Positions 47,393-58,540 of a DNA stretch of 64,000 nt are shown here, in pieces. Where the stretch lies: contig NC_079365.1 in assembly GCF_021018895.1 (NCBI RefSeq), positions 682,001 through 746,000 on the forward strand. Reading direction: 5' to 3'. This stretch comes from Seriola aureovittata (Eukaryota; Chordata; Actinopteri; Carangiformes; Carangidae). The first letter of the stretch is position 1. Each line of letters begins with the position of its first letter. The notes beneath the pieces were generated by a model that made no database searches, was not told where the DNA came from, and saw nothing but the letters and a program-made list of their open reading frames with translations. A program made the position numbers and the translations under genes.

Positions 47393-48484
47393 TTATTTAC
47401 TTGTTACCATGGTGAATCATTGACGATGGCTTTTTATATTCCTCATACATGCGCTTAACTCACAGTAAACATACTCAGAGTTGATTGAACTAAGTCACAT
47501 CGTGGTGTTTCTCAACAAATAAAATATGCTAACTATGCTAACCGCTCTTACCTCATCTGAGTCTGGGTCTGACTGAGGCTCAAACATGTGGCTGAGTCTC
47601 TCTGATGTTTCCTCCTCTCACCATCTTGATGCTCTCTGCTCTTTCACCTGTCCACCTGGAGCAAGCAGGTGGTGGGCGGGGCATCAGGCCTGATCCAGAT
47701 TTCTCAATCAGGAAGTAAGAATAGATGATTAACATATGAATCATAGCAGAGGATTTTTACAGAGTTTAAACATGTCTGGAGGAACTTAAATTCACACGTC
47801 AGGTACAAGGAGGAGCCTGGTACTCCTGAAGACAAATATCCAAATCCAAAATATCTGGGATGAGGAACCGACAGCTAGGAGACTGAGAGAGGCCGCAGGA
47901 TAATCAACAGTGTAGCACAGAGAGTCGGAGAGAAGAGAGAGGATGGGGGAGGAATGAGGCAGGGAAGGAAAGAGGCACACAGTTTGGACACTCATGTTCT
48001 TGACGAAACAAACATGACATGAGGAGGTTTTCGGAAAGTTCACAGTAGGAGAGAAGCAGTGAGATTTGAAGGGCTGACACCATGAGACACTCGGCAGGAC
48101 GCAAACACCACGCAATGATTTCACAAGCTAATGCTAATTGGCACATGATGTCATCCAATGACATTACTAACTTTCCACAGGCTTCACTGCTTCACACTGA
48201 GAATGTTTCACATTAATTCAGTACACAGTGATGAGAGCTGAGATTGAGCAATAGCAGCAGACAGCAGATCACCTCTCATTACACTGATTATGAGACTGAA
48301 TAACAAAATAACTACAGAATAAAAGGAAGACGCCAAACATCAACTGTCAACAGTCAAATCCTCAAAGCAACTCAAGGAAGGACAGTCTCAAAGAGTCACA
48401 GGACACATGAAGAAGCTAGAAATAGAAAATCTGAGACCTCAACTGGATTTGGACAAAAAGCATACACGTAGTGTTCAGTCCGAC
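47393..48484. other. intergenic DNA with a possible short first exon
   Basis: No downstream chitinase exons could be found here. On the minus strand an ATG at 47585-47587 opens MFEPQSDPDSDE and ends at a GTAAGA donor (47552). It could be a first coding exon but nothing following supports it. Confidence 0.25.
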
Positions 48485-49390
48485 CTTGCAGAGCAGTGTG
48501 AACCTCTCTTTGTCCTCAGCAAGACTTCCACCAGCACCAAGGTACTCCCAGTCCAGATCCAGACCTTCAAATCCATGAGTCCTCAGGAATTTGATGGTGG
48601 ACTGGATGAATGTCTGACGGCTTGCTGCAGTGGACGCCATGATGGAGAACCTGCAGCAGATGTTGTGTGTGAGGTATAGAATAGCAGTTTACAATAACTT
48701 TATAGTGAGTTTATAATTAGATATGCAAACAACAGTCAGTTACTATACCAAATATTATACCAAATGATGAACTAGAGACACAGTAAATAAAACAGTTCCT
48801 CTGCGGCTGGTCTTGCTCTCTGTCAGCAGGTGGAGCAGTTTCATCAGGATTCAACAACAGAATCAACTCACTGGGCTCCGTCCTCCTTCTCTCTGAGCGA
48901 CAGGAAAGTCTTCAGTCTGGGGTTTCTGTTCAGGTGCACACACAGAAAATCACACAGAGGATTAGTGCCACATGTGAAAAAATAATACAATTTTTCTCAG
49001 CATTCTTTGAAAAAAGTCAGAATTCTAGGTTTAAAACCAGAATTGTGAGAAAAAAAGCCAGTTTTAAGTAAGAATTGTGAGAAAAAAGTCACATTTTTCA
49101 CATGTGGCCCTAATCCTCTTCTGTCTATAACAGACTTTAAATTTCGCAGTTACAGTTTTAGTTTAGTCCATGGAGCACTTGTTACCTGCTCTTGAGCTCA
49201 GTTAATGATCTGTAGAGGTTTCTCTCATCCCACTCATACTCAGTGATGTCATTGTCATGGCTGATGACGGCAAAGGTGTACACCAGGTGAGTACACAGGA
49301 AGGGATCCACATTTTCAGGCAGGAATCTCCTGACACCAGTTCTGTACTGGGACCAGTTGGTAAAATAACAAACCAGTTTGGTTGTGGTTG
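48485..49390 (-). pseudogene. GH18 chitinase (acidic chitinase-like), truncated
   Basis: Three minus-strand exons with AG/GT borders join in frame: 49186-49390 (TTTKLVCYFTNWSQYRTGV, NVDPFLCTHLVYTF), 48872-48925 (NPRLKTFLSLREKEDGAQ) and 48485-48650 ([17 protein letters not shown]..., [13 protein letters not shown]). Family members are secreted enzymes that hydrolyse chitin. Their active site DxxDxDxE here reads E-G-L-D-L-D-W-E: the first Asp is Glu while the catalytic Glu remains. Exon 2 should carry the LLAxGGWxFG motif, but it is replaced by an unrelated charged sequence. The exons coding the rest of the barrel are absent from the next 800 bp and beyond. A possible signal-peptide exon end (ALQLFIHV before GTGAGT) is at about 49483-49520. 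Truncation plus the lost motif argue for a pseudogene. Confidence 0.72.
48956..49119. repeat. foldback (MITE-like) repeat in the chitinase intron
   Basis: About 160 bp bounded by inverted repeats AGGATTAGTGCCACATGTG / CACATGTGGCCCTAATCCT with one mismatch over 24 bp. Inside are repeated AGAATTGTGAGAAAAAAG units. No target duplication could be fixed. Confidence 0.6.
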
Positions 49391-49914
49391 CTGGATTGAG
49401 GGAAGAAAACAACATTAGCCCACAGCGCTGAAGTCTCATTAAACATGAGCTCCGATCCCTGACTTTAAAATGTGTCACTCACCGACGTGAATGAAGAGCT
49501 GTAGAGCCACTGCTACATTTTCACCTGAAGCATTTTTGAAATAAAACCTGTGTTTGAAACTCAACTCTGAGGCGTCCCTCTGTCAGTGTCATGATGATAT
49601 GTTGTTGCTGACAGCGTTGGACAAACAAAGACTGGCAGGACAAAGGATGTGTCAGACTGAAGGTGTTGAGCTTTGACCTGGAGGCTCAAGCTGCAGGTTG
49701 AGCAGGAGTTGATGATTCACAGGGGGCTGCTGATTTGATGATGTCATCATGTGTTCGTGTTTCGTGGTTTGGTTTGTCCCAGCTCTCTGCAAATTGAGCA
49801 AAGGTTTAAGATGGAACATACTGCTGAATAGGCCCCGCCCACTTTCATTAATCAGTATGGCACTTCAGATTTTCGTTAATACTCACCTCCAGAACATGTG
49901 TACCAATTTTGGTC
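49391..49914. other. upstream flank of the chitinase pseudogene
   Basis: Apart from the possible signal-peptide exon at 49483-49520 nothing is recognised before the DIRS fragment. Confidence 0.3.
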
Positions 49915-50485
49915 AAAATCTGTTCACCACATCAGCCAGTCGGGCAAGAGAGCCGCTGCCATGCACCTGGTGAAAACCCCTGGGAAGAGGAAGAGACCAA
50001 ATGGAAGCACACAGAACTGAAAACAACAGCCGTGGAGGGCAAAATGTAAAAACTGCCTGTGTTGAGTCGCAATGGGGACATGAAAGTAAGCATCCTTCAA
50101 GTCGATGGAGGTGAACCATTCCCCTGGGGCAACAGTTCGAAGCACATCTGTTGTACCCACCATATGGAATGTCAGTACCTTGAGGAATTTGTTGAGCCCC
50201 CTTAAGTTGAGGACTGGGTGAAACCCACCTGTCTTCTTCACCAGAAATTACGTTGAGTAGAACCCCCTGGGGTCTGACAGGGGATCTACTTGTACAATTG
50301 CGCCCCTAGCCAGAAGGGTGGAAAGCCTGTGCTGGGTCCTGGATGATCGTCATCCTGACCTGGTTGGAAGCAGGGGGCTGGCATCGGAACTGCAACCCGT
50401 GGGCATAGGTTGAAATCACCCAGGGGTCGGAAGTGTGAGCAGTCCAGCATCTGAACTGCTGCTGGGACAAATAACCGAGTCCGGC
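49915..50485 (-). pseudogene. DIRS-type retrotransposon fragment, reverse transcriptase
   Basis: The minus-strand frame 50241-49924 contains KKTGGFHPVLNLRGLNKFLK, VAPGEWFTSIDLKDAYFHVP (RT Asp) and VLPFGLFLFPGVFTRCM, characteristic of fish DIRS elements. It is preceded in other frames by DPLSDPRGFYST. A stop separates the two and the fragment ends at DWLMW without the second catalytic motif. DIRS elements use a tyrosine recombinase; none is left here. Confidence 0.8.
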
Positions 50486-50489
50486 CCCA

Positions 50490-51210
50490 AGGCATCAATC
50501 CCTTGCCCGTCAGGCTGGGTAACTGTGTCTCAGGGACAGAGATGAGCATCACTGGGGCTCCACAGGGTACTGTTCTGGCTCTGTTCCTGTTCACCTTAAA
50601 TACAGCGGACTTTAAATACAACTCTGAGTCCCGCCACATCCATAAATACTCGGATGACACAGCTATTGTAGTGTATATCAGGAACGGGCAGGAAGTGGAG
50701 TACAGGGATCTGACGATGGCCTTCAGTGAATGGAGCGACAAGAACTGCCTCCTTCTGAACACCTCCAAGACCAAGGAGATGGTCATGGACTTTCGGAGGT
50801 CTAGCCCCACCCTTCAGCCAGTCAACATTTGAGGGAAGGACATTGAGGTGGTGCATACTTATAAACACCTAGGTGTGCACCTGGACAGTAAACTGGACTG
50901 GTCCCTGAACACGGGGCAGAGCTGGCTCTTTTCCTCAGGAGGCTCAGGTCCTTTGACATCTGCAGTGAAATGCTGCACATGTTTTATCAGTCAGTAGTGG
51001 CCAGTGTACTTTTTTATGCCGCAGTCTGCTGGGGCAGCAGCATGTCCGACATGAACACAAAGTGACTAGACAAGCTGGTAATAAAGGATGGGTCTGTGCC
51101 TGGCAGAATTCTGGACTTACTCAGGACTGCTGTGGAGAGATGCACGCAATGTAAGATGGAGGCCATCTAGGCCAATACCAACCATCCTCTCCACAACATT
51201 CTGGCAGGAC
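50490..51210 (+). pseudogene. Rex1-like reverse transcriptase relic
   Basis: The plus-strand frame 50503-50832 has GAPQGTVLALFLFTL, KYSDDTAIVVY (RT Asp pair) and LLLNTSKTKEMVMDFRRSSP. After a stop it continues with YKHLGVHLDSKLDWSLNT and, with further stops, to about 51210. It sits between two pieces of the DIRS element and is in the opposite orientation to them. Confidence 0.78.
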
Positions 51211-51540
51211 AAGAACCATGCAAGCCGCTGCATCATAAACCCTGCACAACAAATCATCAGTGACCCAACACTGGGGTTGAGGACACCTGGCATCCGGTCT
51301 CAGAACCTCATCAGGGGGCACTATGAAGGACGCAATGGCAGGCTCAACAGCCAGCATGCGACCCAGGCCAAATGTAGTGGGTTGGAAATGCCACATTATG
51401 TAAACAGACACCCCCTAATTTTTTGTTAATTATTTGAACTAATCTAACTCTGTTATACAGTTTTGACATGAGGTCAATACTCAAAGACGTCAGTAGACGG
51501 CGCTCTAATGCCAGTGTGGATATGTGCTCTGCTCATGCGC

Positions 51541-51611
51541 AGCTCAATTTTAAATGAGCAGCGGCTGGAGCAAGACGCTAACTTTGGCTCTCCCCTTTAT
51601 TAATCCACAGG
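51541..51611 (+). repeat. direct repeat copy 1, exon-like, ending in CCACAG
   Basis: Shares TCAATTT.AAATGA..A.CGGCTGGAGC and the following ACTTTGGCTCTC with 52443-52506. Both end CCACAG, a splice-acceptor-like phrase. Confidence 0.6.
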
Positions 51612-52442
51612 TATGTTAAAACTTGCTTTTCCATTATTAGCTTTGGTTAATATCTAATATAAATGCATTATAAATCGTTCTGTGAAGTTGTGACATGGTT
51701 TTGAGATGTATTTGGGTCGTATTTTTGTTACTGTGTATCTTGGCGGGCGCCGCCATTGAGAATATTTACCTCCATGAATTTCGGTTTTCTACTGTTTTGT
51801 CAGTGCAAGCTACCGACATTTGCATGTGGTAATATACAAAAATGTGTTTAAAAGATTGTTTTAGGGTATAAGCTAGTCAGCCATGAGTTAATTATAAAGA
51901 GAGATGTTGTATCCAAATCAGTTTCACTTCCGGTCACTCGTTAATGGGACGTAGTCGCGCCATTTTGTTAAGAGGTGAAGTGTAAGTGTAAGAGAGCGTT
52001 ATGTTAATGTTGCAGAAAGGTTCTGTGTCTGTTATATCAGTGTAGGGTGAGTGTAACTGTGGTGTATGTGTTAAAATATGAGTGACTAGTAATTTGAGTA
52101 AAGTAAATGTGTGTTTTGGGTATTATAATTTTTGTACTGGTATATTATATTTTATATATATTGTATATATACATATATTATATTTTACATCTATAGAATA
52201 TTATGTTTTAGCTAAGCTTATTCGTATTTATGTAGAAATGTAAGTCATATTTTAAATTTGTGTGAAACTATTTTTTTTAGACAGAATGTTTTATATTGTT
52301 TATTGTCAATTTGGCTTCAACATTTATTTGATTTCTGTAACATGTATTTTGCCGTGAATGTGAACATGAACATGAACTCCAAAGCAGCAGGTTTTAGAAA
52401 GCTGATAGGACTGAGAAATATGTAGTTTTATACTGTTGTGTT

Positions 52443-52506
52443 GTATTCAATTTCAAATGACCATCGGCTGGAGCAAGACGCTAACTTTGGCTCTCTTCCT
52501 TCCACA
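52443..52506 (+). repeat. direct repeat copy 2, about 0.9 kb after copy 1
   Basis: Second copy of the 51541-51611 motif, followed by DIRS-like sequence. Confidence 0.6.
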
Positions 52507-52559
52507 GACAGAATGTTCTTATTGGCTACACGGTTCACCGTTGCCTGTGTAACCTTTGC

Positions 52560-53900
52560 TGCCGGTCCAGATTTCCCCTAGGTCTGGCACCAGTAACACA
52601 AACTTTGCTGCATCTTGCATAGCAGCCAAGGATCTGCAGTAAGATGGAAGTGCTTTCTAGTGTTTTCCCGGCATGCATGCAGCTCCCTCAAATACTCCTC
52701 TGAGGGGGGAACAGTAAAGGCAGTAGTGACTGGCCTGTATCGAAAAAAGGCGCTAACACATCCAGTTCAGATGGCATGTCTAGCTGCAGATGAGCTAGGG
52801 CCATGCGGACAGTAGCCCTTATAGAGCCGATGCAAGTGTCATCCATGGAGCTGTGGTTCTAGGAGCGAGAGCCCGGCCCAGAAACATGGGACGACTCCTA
52901 ATCATCATTATAGAAGAGGGTGGCCTAGGCAGCTACTGAGACAACATCTTCCTCAGGGAACGAGTCAAACAGGGCACAGCTGGCGTCTTCAGTCGCCTGT
53001 CTGAACACCAGGACGGAGGGTCAGGAGAAGAAACTTCATCTGAGCCAGCTCCACTTATAGCTGCTCCACCTGAGAAGAGAGCTTACCCTTCTCAGTCTTA
53101 GCCCTCTTCCTAGAGGGGGCAGCTTTGGCCGCCTCGACCCGTTTATGCCTGTGACAGGTAGGTTGAGCTGGATGCAACTGTTCTGCAGAGGGAAGACTCT
53201 CCTCACTGAGCGACTGCTCCACCTCCACCAGCCTGGTGGTCCATAATGCCCAGGGCATGAAGCTGCAATTCATGCAAGGGTGCTCTGAGAGGCCCTCCCT
53301 CAAGTGCTCGAGGCCAAGACAAGAGGGGCAACGATTGTTGCCATCATCTGGCTGAAGAGGGGCCATGCAAGTACCACAATAATGGGGTGTCAGCGGATAC
53401 ACGAGTAGAGGATACTGTATGTGCACTGGGAGCGGAGGTGCAAACACCACCCAAGCCAGTAAAAATTACCGTCAATAGCCGATGCCACCAAGTCAGACCC
53501 AGGGGTAATGCTGTCTGACTGTGGTATGAGCAGAAACAAGGTACACCCTCGCTCGTTTTGGGAGCGGGGAGTGAGAGCACTGCCATCACCAACCCTTGAT
53601 TGTTTACATACAGATTTAAACAACCAAACACAGCTACTACAACTATCACATGCCCGGAACAGCTACAACAGCTAATCATACACTGGGAATGGCAGCGAGA
53701 GCACTGCCATAACCAACAAAATTTAACAGCCACAATAAATACTAGGCTGTGCGACTAAGCAAACACAAAACAAAATCAGCTGGAGCGAAAGCGATCACAA
53801 TCCCTCACGACAGAGGGACAGCTCGTCGCAGCCCCTCGGAGGGCGAGTCTTTCGCAGCTCCGACGGACATGGTTGCAAGGCTACCGGCAACAAGTGTATT
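52560..53900 (-). pseudogene. DIRS-type retrotransposon fragment, gag-like region
   Basis: The minus-strand frame 53450-53055 contains CGTCMAPLQPDDGNNRCPSC, a Cys-rich motif, then LREGLSEHPCMNCSFMP and a basic end (SRKRAKTEKGK), consistent with the gag-like protein of fish DIRS elements. Other frames to 52600 show weaker matches. It lies upstream, on the same strand, of the RT fragment at 49915-50485, so both are probably one element split by later insertions. Inverted or split terminal repeats could not be defined. Confidence 0.6.
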
Positions 53901-54530
53901 TTAAGATTGAGAAAAATAGTTTCAGTTAACACTACCACAGTAGTGAACCTGAGGAAGTGAGAAGATAAAAAGGAACTGATTCCCTGATGATACCGGAAGA
54001 TATACCCTCTCTCGGGTCATCTGGGGTCACAGGTAACTTTGTTGATATTAAATACTCGACCTACGCATACGCAAGACGGAAGATCCAGTGCTTGAAGGAA
54101 GGAAGAAATACAACCAATATCAATAATAAAAACAATGATCAGAACACAGCAATAATAAAAACAAAGTCATAATAAATAAAACCATGCAAATAAATAAAAC
54201 CCAAAATATAAACGCATGCATGTAAACTGTGAAATCAATAAGTAACCATAAAATCAACTTCCACCTTTTGACATAATGTGTAAGATCAGATGCTACTTGC
54301 TCCACCTCCATAGGGGGCAGCATTTCACCTCTTCACCCCTGTCCAGTTAATCATGTTGTTGTTCCTTATAATTTGGTATTTATATGCGCATTTATTGTTG
54401 ATAGTTAAAATTGTTGAAACTGTTGTACAAACAGTATGTTTTTATTTACCAATAAAAATATGAAGCCAAGGGGATCCTGCATGACACATGGGTGTGAGGC
54501 TACAGCAGCATGAGGAAGGGATGATGACAT
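53901..54530. other. intergenic DNA, nothing recognised
   Basis: AT-rich sequence without coding or repeat borders I can name. Confidence 0.4.
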
Positions 54531-54539
54531 CATCACAAA

Positions 54540-54780
54540 GGCAGAATCAGAAAATAAGTTTTATTGCCAGGCAGGATTTTACTTACAAGATACTTCGCTC
54601 GGTGTTTGGTGCAGTATCCAATAAACATATTAACAGGAAATAACAATGAAAAGGTAAAATACTGGTAAAATACTGCAACAGTCTTAACAGATAAATATAC
54701 ATAGATACACATATTAAAAAATAAAACTATGTACAAAAGTGTGGACAAAACTCAAGCTGGGCAGGATGTAAAAAGGATCA
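54540..54780. repeat. probable dispersed repeat fragment
   Basis: AATAAGTTTTATTGCCAGGCAGGA followed by an A-rich stretch with ATAAATATACATAGATACAC resembles a frequently seen fish repeat end. The family was not identified. Confidence 0.3.
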
Positions 54781-54792
54781 CAGTATCAATAA

Positions 54793-55403
54793 TGTCACGC
54801 GGTGAGGTCAAGTTGGGGTTTTTGTCCTGTCTCCATATCTTGTCATTTCCTGTTTTATTTTGAAAAGTAACTCTCCTCTCGTTTCAGGTCACTTGCCCTT
54901 CCTCATGTGTCACCTGTCTGAGTGTGTTCCCTGATTCCTGATTGTGTCCACCTGTTTCCCATTTGCCCTCATGTGTCTTATAGTCTGCGTCTCCCTTTGT
55001 CTTGTGCCAGAGTGTTTCGTTCCAGTCGTGCACCCCAGCCAGTCATCACAGATCTTGCCTTGTCTCTGCCGTTTTGTATTTATTCTTTACCTCCATGCAA
55101 GTGATTTTTTGTTTGTATTTTCATAGTATAGAGTAATATGTTTTGTAAAGTTTATAGCAGTTTTTGTAGCCTCCTTTGGAGTGAATTTTTGTTGGTTTAT
55201 TCCTTTTCGTTTCTGCAGTTTTGTCCCTCCATTTGGAGTGGTTTTTGTTAGATTTTTTCCCTGATTGGTTTAGTCTTGTCTAGATAGCATAAATTCCATA
55301 GCTGGTTTAATTTGTCACTCTGTGCTGAGGTTGGAATCTATTAATAAAGTCTGCCTAATTGGTCACTCTGCATCTGAGTCCTCTTTATAGTCCAGGCCTG
55401 ACA
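54793..55403 (+). mobile_element. solo LTR, 611 bp, plus orientation
   Basis: It starts TGTCACGC and ends GCCTGACA. The flanks AATAA (54788-54792) and GATAA (55404-55408) look like a 5-bp target duplication with one change. AATAAAG near 55342 precedes CTGCATCTGAGTCCTC, the usual 3' region of fish gypsy-type LTRs. No internal genes are present. Confidence 0.8.
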
Positions 55404-55408
55404 GATAA

Positions 55409-55916
55409 TACCTGTTCTGTGCAAGGATAATACTCAAAGGTGTTACTGTCATGTGGTTGTTGATGGTTGATGAGGCCAGACGCAGAAATAAAGGCAGGTG
55501 CTGGTCCGTCACTGGGGAGGACTGGACTGGAATTCTGGTCTTGATACAGACAAACATGTGATAGGACAATTAGTTTAGATCATACAAGTTCTTTATATTC
55601 AAACATGTTAGGTCTGTTGTGTGTGTATATAATAAATATAGTATTAGGTAGTGGATCCTGAACCCGCTGGTTCTGGATCAGTCTCTTTGTCTTACTTGTA
55701 AAAAAAAAAAAGTTACTGATGCATCTATCTGGACAACAGCCGCCACTTGAAGTGTCTGTCAGTACGGTTTGCCATTTGCACTAATGATACTTTTCTCTAC
55801 AGACCAACATTAGATGTTCCTCACCAGTCTAGCAGAAAAGTTGAAGCTCAGCATCAAACTGCATCTCTTTACTCGACTGGAGCTGTCTCCAGCAGTGGGA
55901 AGCCACACCATACATA
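55409..55916. other. intergenic DNA, nothing recognised
   Basis: No gene or repeat signature beyond an A-run at 55700. Confidence 0.4.
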
Positions 55917-55918
55917 TA

Positions 55919-57529
55919 CAGTGCTGCTTGAAAGTATGTGAACCTTCCAGACATGGTCACTGTTTTTGTAAAAAACATTAAAAGAACCTTATTTAACAGA
56001 CATCCAAATCCTAATTTGTAAAGCACACTTTCCAAATACTGGACACACACACAAAAAGAGATATTTTTCCATTATGTAATTCAACAAATGTGGTTTATTT
56101 CACAAACACTGAAAATGTAACATGTGCAAAAGTATGTGAACCCTTCTATTAGTAGCTTGTGGCTCCTCCTTTTGCAGCCATTACTTCAACCAAACGTCTT
56201 CTGTAACCTCTAACCAGTCTCTCGCATCTGCTTATGGGGATTTTTGCCCACTCCTCCTTGCAGAACTCAGCCAGTTCAGAGAGGTTGGAGGGACATCTGG
56301 CATGTACCATCTTCTTCAGGTCTCGCGATTTAGATCTGGACTTTGACTGGGCCAATCCAGAGTACGAATCCTCTTTCTCTGAAGCCATTCCTTTGTAGTT
56401 TTGCTGGAATGCTTCGGGTCATTGTCTTGTTGCATAATCCATTTTCGTCCCAGCTTCAACTGTTTGACTGATGGCAGGAGATTCTGGTCAAGAATTTGTT
56501 GATATGCCTGAGAATTCATGGTTCCTTGGATAATATGGAGTCGCCCAGGTCCAGAAGCAGAGAAGCAGCCCCAGACCTTCACATTTCCAATACCATGCTT
56601 CACTGTTGGGAGGAGGTTCTTTTCTTCATTTGCAGTGTTGGCTTTTCTCCAAACATGGCGGTTTTGATTGTGACCAAATAACTCTACTTTAGACTCATCT
56701 GTCCAGAGAATTGACTCCCAGAAGGCCTCTGGTTTGTCCAAGTGCTCTCTGGCAAAGTTGAAACGGGCAGCTTTGTTCTTTTTTGAGAGCAGAGGCTTCC
56801 TTCTAGCAACTCTCCCATGAATGCCATGGCTATTCAATTGTCGTCTGATCGTAGACGCATGCACATTTGTCCCAGATGCTACCAGAGAGGTCTGCAACTC
56901 TGTAGAGGTGATGTGTGGGTTGGCCTTTACCTGATTTATTATTTTTCTGGTGGCTCTGGGTGATAGTTTTGATGGGCGCCCACTTCTAGGCAGAGTTGCT
57001 GTCATGTTGAAGGCCCTCCATTTGTAAATTATTTGTCTTACAGTCGATGGATTGAGCTGGAATCTTTTGGAGATGGTCTTATATCCCTCCCCAGACTGAT
57101 GGGCTGTCACTACCCTCTTCTTCATGTCCTCGGATATCTCCTTTCCTCTCGGCATTGTTGATGTGTATGGGACCAAGTTGGTTTGGTTGGTTTCCTCTCT
57201 CTTTCAATTAGTGCAGGCCAATCCCTTTCCCAAGGATGTCTCATTTCATTGGTCTACTGAAATGATTAATTAAGCACTCACATGTATTTCACCTGAGTCA
57301 CCTGCTTGACTTAACCAATGCAGCTGGGGATTCACTTACTTTTGCACATACACTAATTCCATGTTTCATGTAGTTTAAACAAGTTCCACTGAACAAGTAC
57401 AAGCAATTGATGAAACATATATCTGACATTTCATACATAAAAACTGGTGATGATAAAATAAGAAAATCATGGTAAACAACAGAAACATCTGAACTGCTCA
57501 AGGCGTTCACATACTTTCAAGCAGCACTG
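55919..57529 (-). mobile_element. Tc1-like DNA transposon, element 3
   Basis: Inverted ends CAGTGCTGCTTGAAAGTATGTGAAC (left) and its near-complement at 57505-57529, with TA on both sides (55917-55918, 57530-57531). The transposase is on the minus strand. Confidence 0.92.
56149..57176 (-). pseudogene. Tc1-like transposase lacking its catalytic glutamate
   Basis: The minus-strand frame 57176-56316 is open for 286 codons: two HTH domains (KKRVVTAHQSGEGYKTISKR), SILWTDESKVELFG with the first Asp and [14 protein letters not shown] with the second. Then WPSQSPDLN runs into a short out-of-frame deletion where the NPIE motif should be. Reading resumes in another frame at RDLKKMVHAR and ends KGGATSY at 56149. 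The deletion removes the third catalytic residue. Everything else is well kept, so loss looks recent. Confidence 0.9.
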
Positions 57530-57574
57530 TATATGTACATATATACAACATACTGTATACCATACAGTTGCCAC

Positions 57575-57915
57575 TACCTTACTATCCCCGTTACTGCCGC
57601 TACTATCACTATTATTAATATTGTTATCACTGTACGTTCTTGTTCTTTTCCTCTGTGCTCTCTCTTGCTCTCTCTCTCCAACCCAAGTGGTCGAGGCAGA
57701 TGGCCGCCCACCCTGGGTCTAGTTCTGCTCGAGGTTTCTGTCTCTTAAAAGAAAGTTTTTCCTTGCCACTGTTGCCTAGTGCTGCTCTTGGTGGGAATTG
57801 TTGGGTCTCTGTAAATATAATAAAGAGAAGGTCTAGACCTGCTCTATTTGGAAAGTGCCTTTAGATAACGCACGTTGTGAATTGGCACTGTACGAATAAA
57901 AATTGACTTGACCTG
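57575..57915 (+). repeat. common teleost dispersed repeat (about 340 bp)
   Basis: Contains GTCGAGGCAGATGGCCGCCC, TTCTGCTCGAGGTTTCTGTC, GGTCTAGACCTGCTCTATTT and a GAATAAAAATTGACTTGAC tail. This phrase is very widespread in fish genomes. A diverged copy is at 40636-40815. It has no coding sequence and its class is uncertain. Confidence 0.65.
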
Positions 57916-58365
57916 ACCAGGATTCACCCATGTTTTGCTTCTTTGCTGTTGAACATGGTTTCTTGTTGGAGAAATCCTTTGTGAAGGAGATAAAGGTTGC
58001 TTTCTAGGCGTTTCAGCTATCTCTGCGTTTCTGTGATGCTAGTTGGCAGCTTTTTTTTTTTCTTTTTAGTCGGGAGCTGTAGCGTAATTTTAAGCTCTGG
58101 AGGAAGCTGTTCTTTGTGGGACTGAGGGCAGACTAAACATTACACTGACTCACACAGCATCTAGTGTCATAAAGTAGTATTACAACACAGCTTGGGAGGC
58201 GGCTAGTTGGTTAGCATGCTCATTTCAGCAGATATCTCTGAAATACAATAGGTGGAGGTCTTGGTCATGACATCACTGCTCTGTGCTTTTAAAAACCTCT
58301 TAAAATAATTTGAGATAATGTGGTGACTGGCTGTTTTGGTATGAGAGCAACTCTAAGATAAATCA
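57916..58365. other. intergenic DNA, nothing recognised
   Basis: No feature found besides a T-run at about 58051. Confidence 0.4.
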
Positions 58366-58540
58366 ACTCGGTTTATTTGCATGTACTTGTGTGTGCGTGT
58401 TGATGTGTGGTTCTTTGAGCGTGTGTACATGTCTTTCTATAATTGTGAGTACAATTTTGGTTAAAAATTGTGACCTAATTGTGGCCCATCCTGACAACTC
58501 CAAAGGGCTTTTTGAATGAAGGTTAAGCTTACGCAGTTCC

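Larger units (their letters stand above)
51420..52600. other. non-coding segment with an internal direct duplication
   Basis: No protein is recognised. Two copies of a phrase centred on CGGCTGGAGCAAGACGCTAA lie at about 51541-51611 and 52443-52506, each ending in CCACAG. An AT-rich stretch (TATATTATATTTTATATATA) lies at 52138-52200. Confidence 0.45.
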
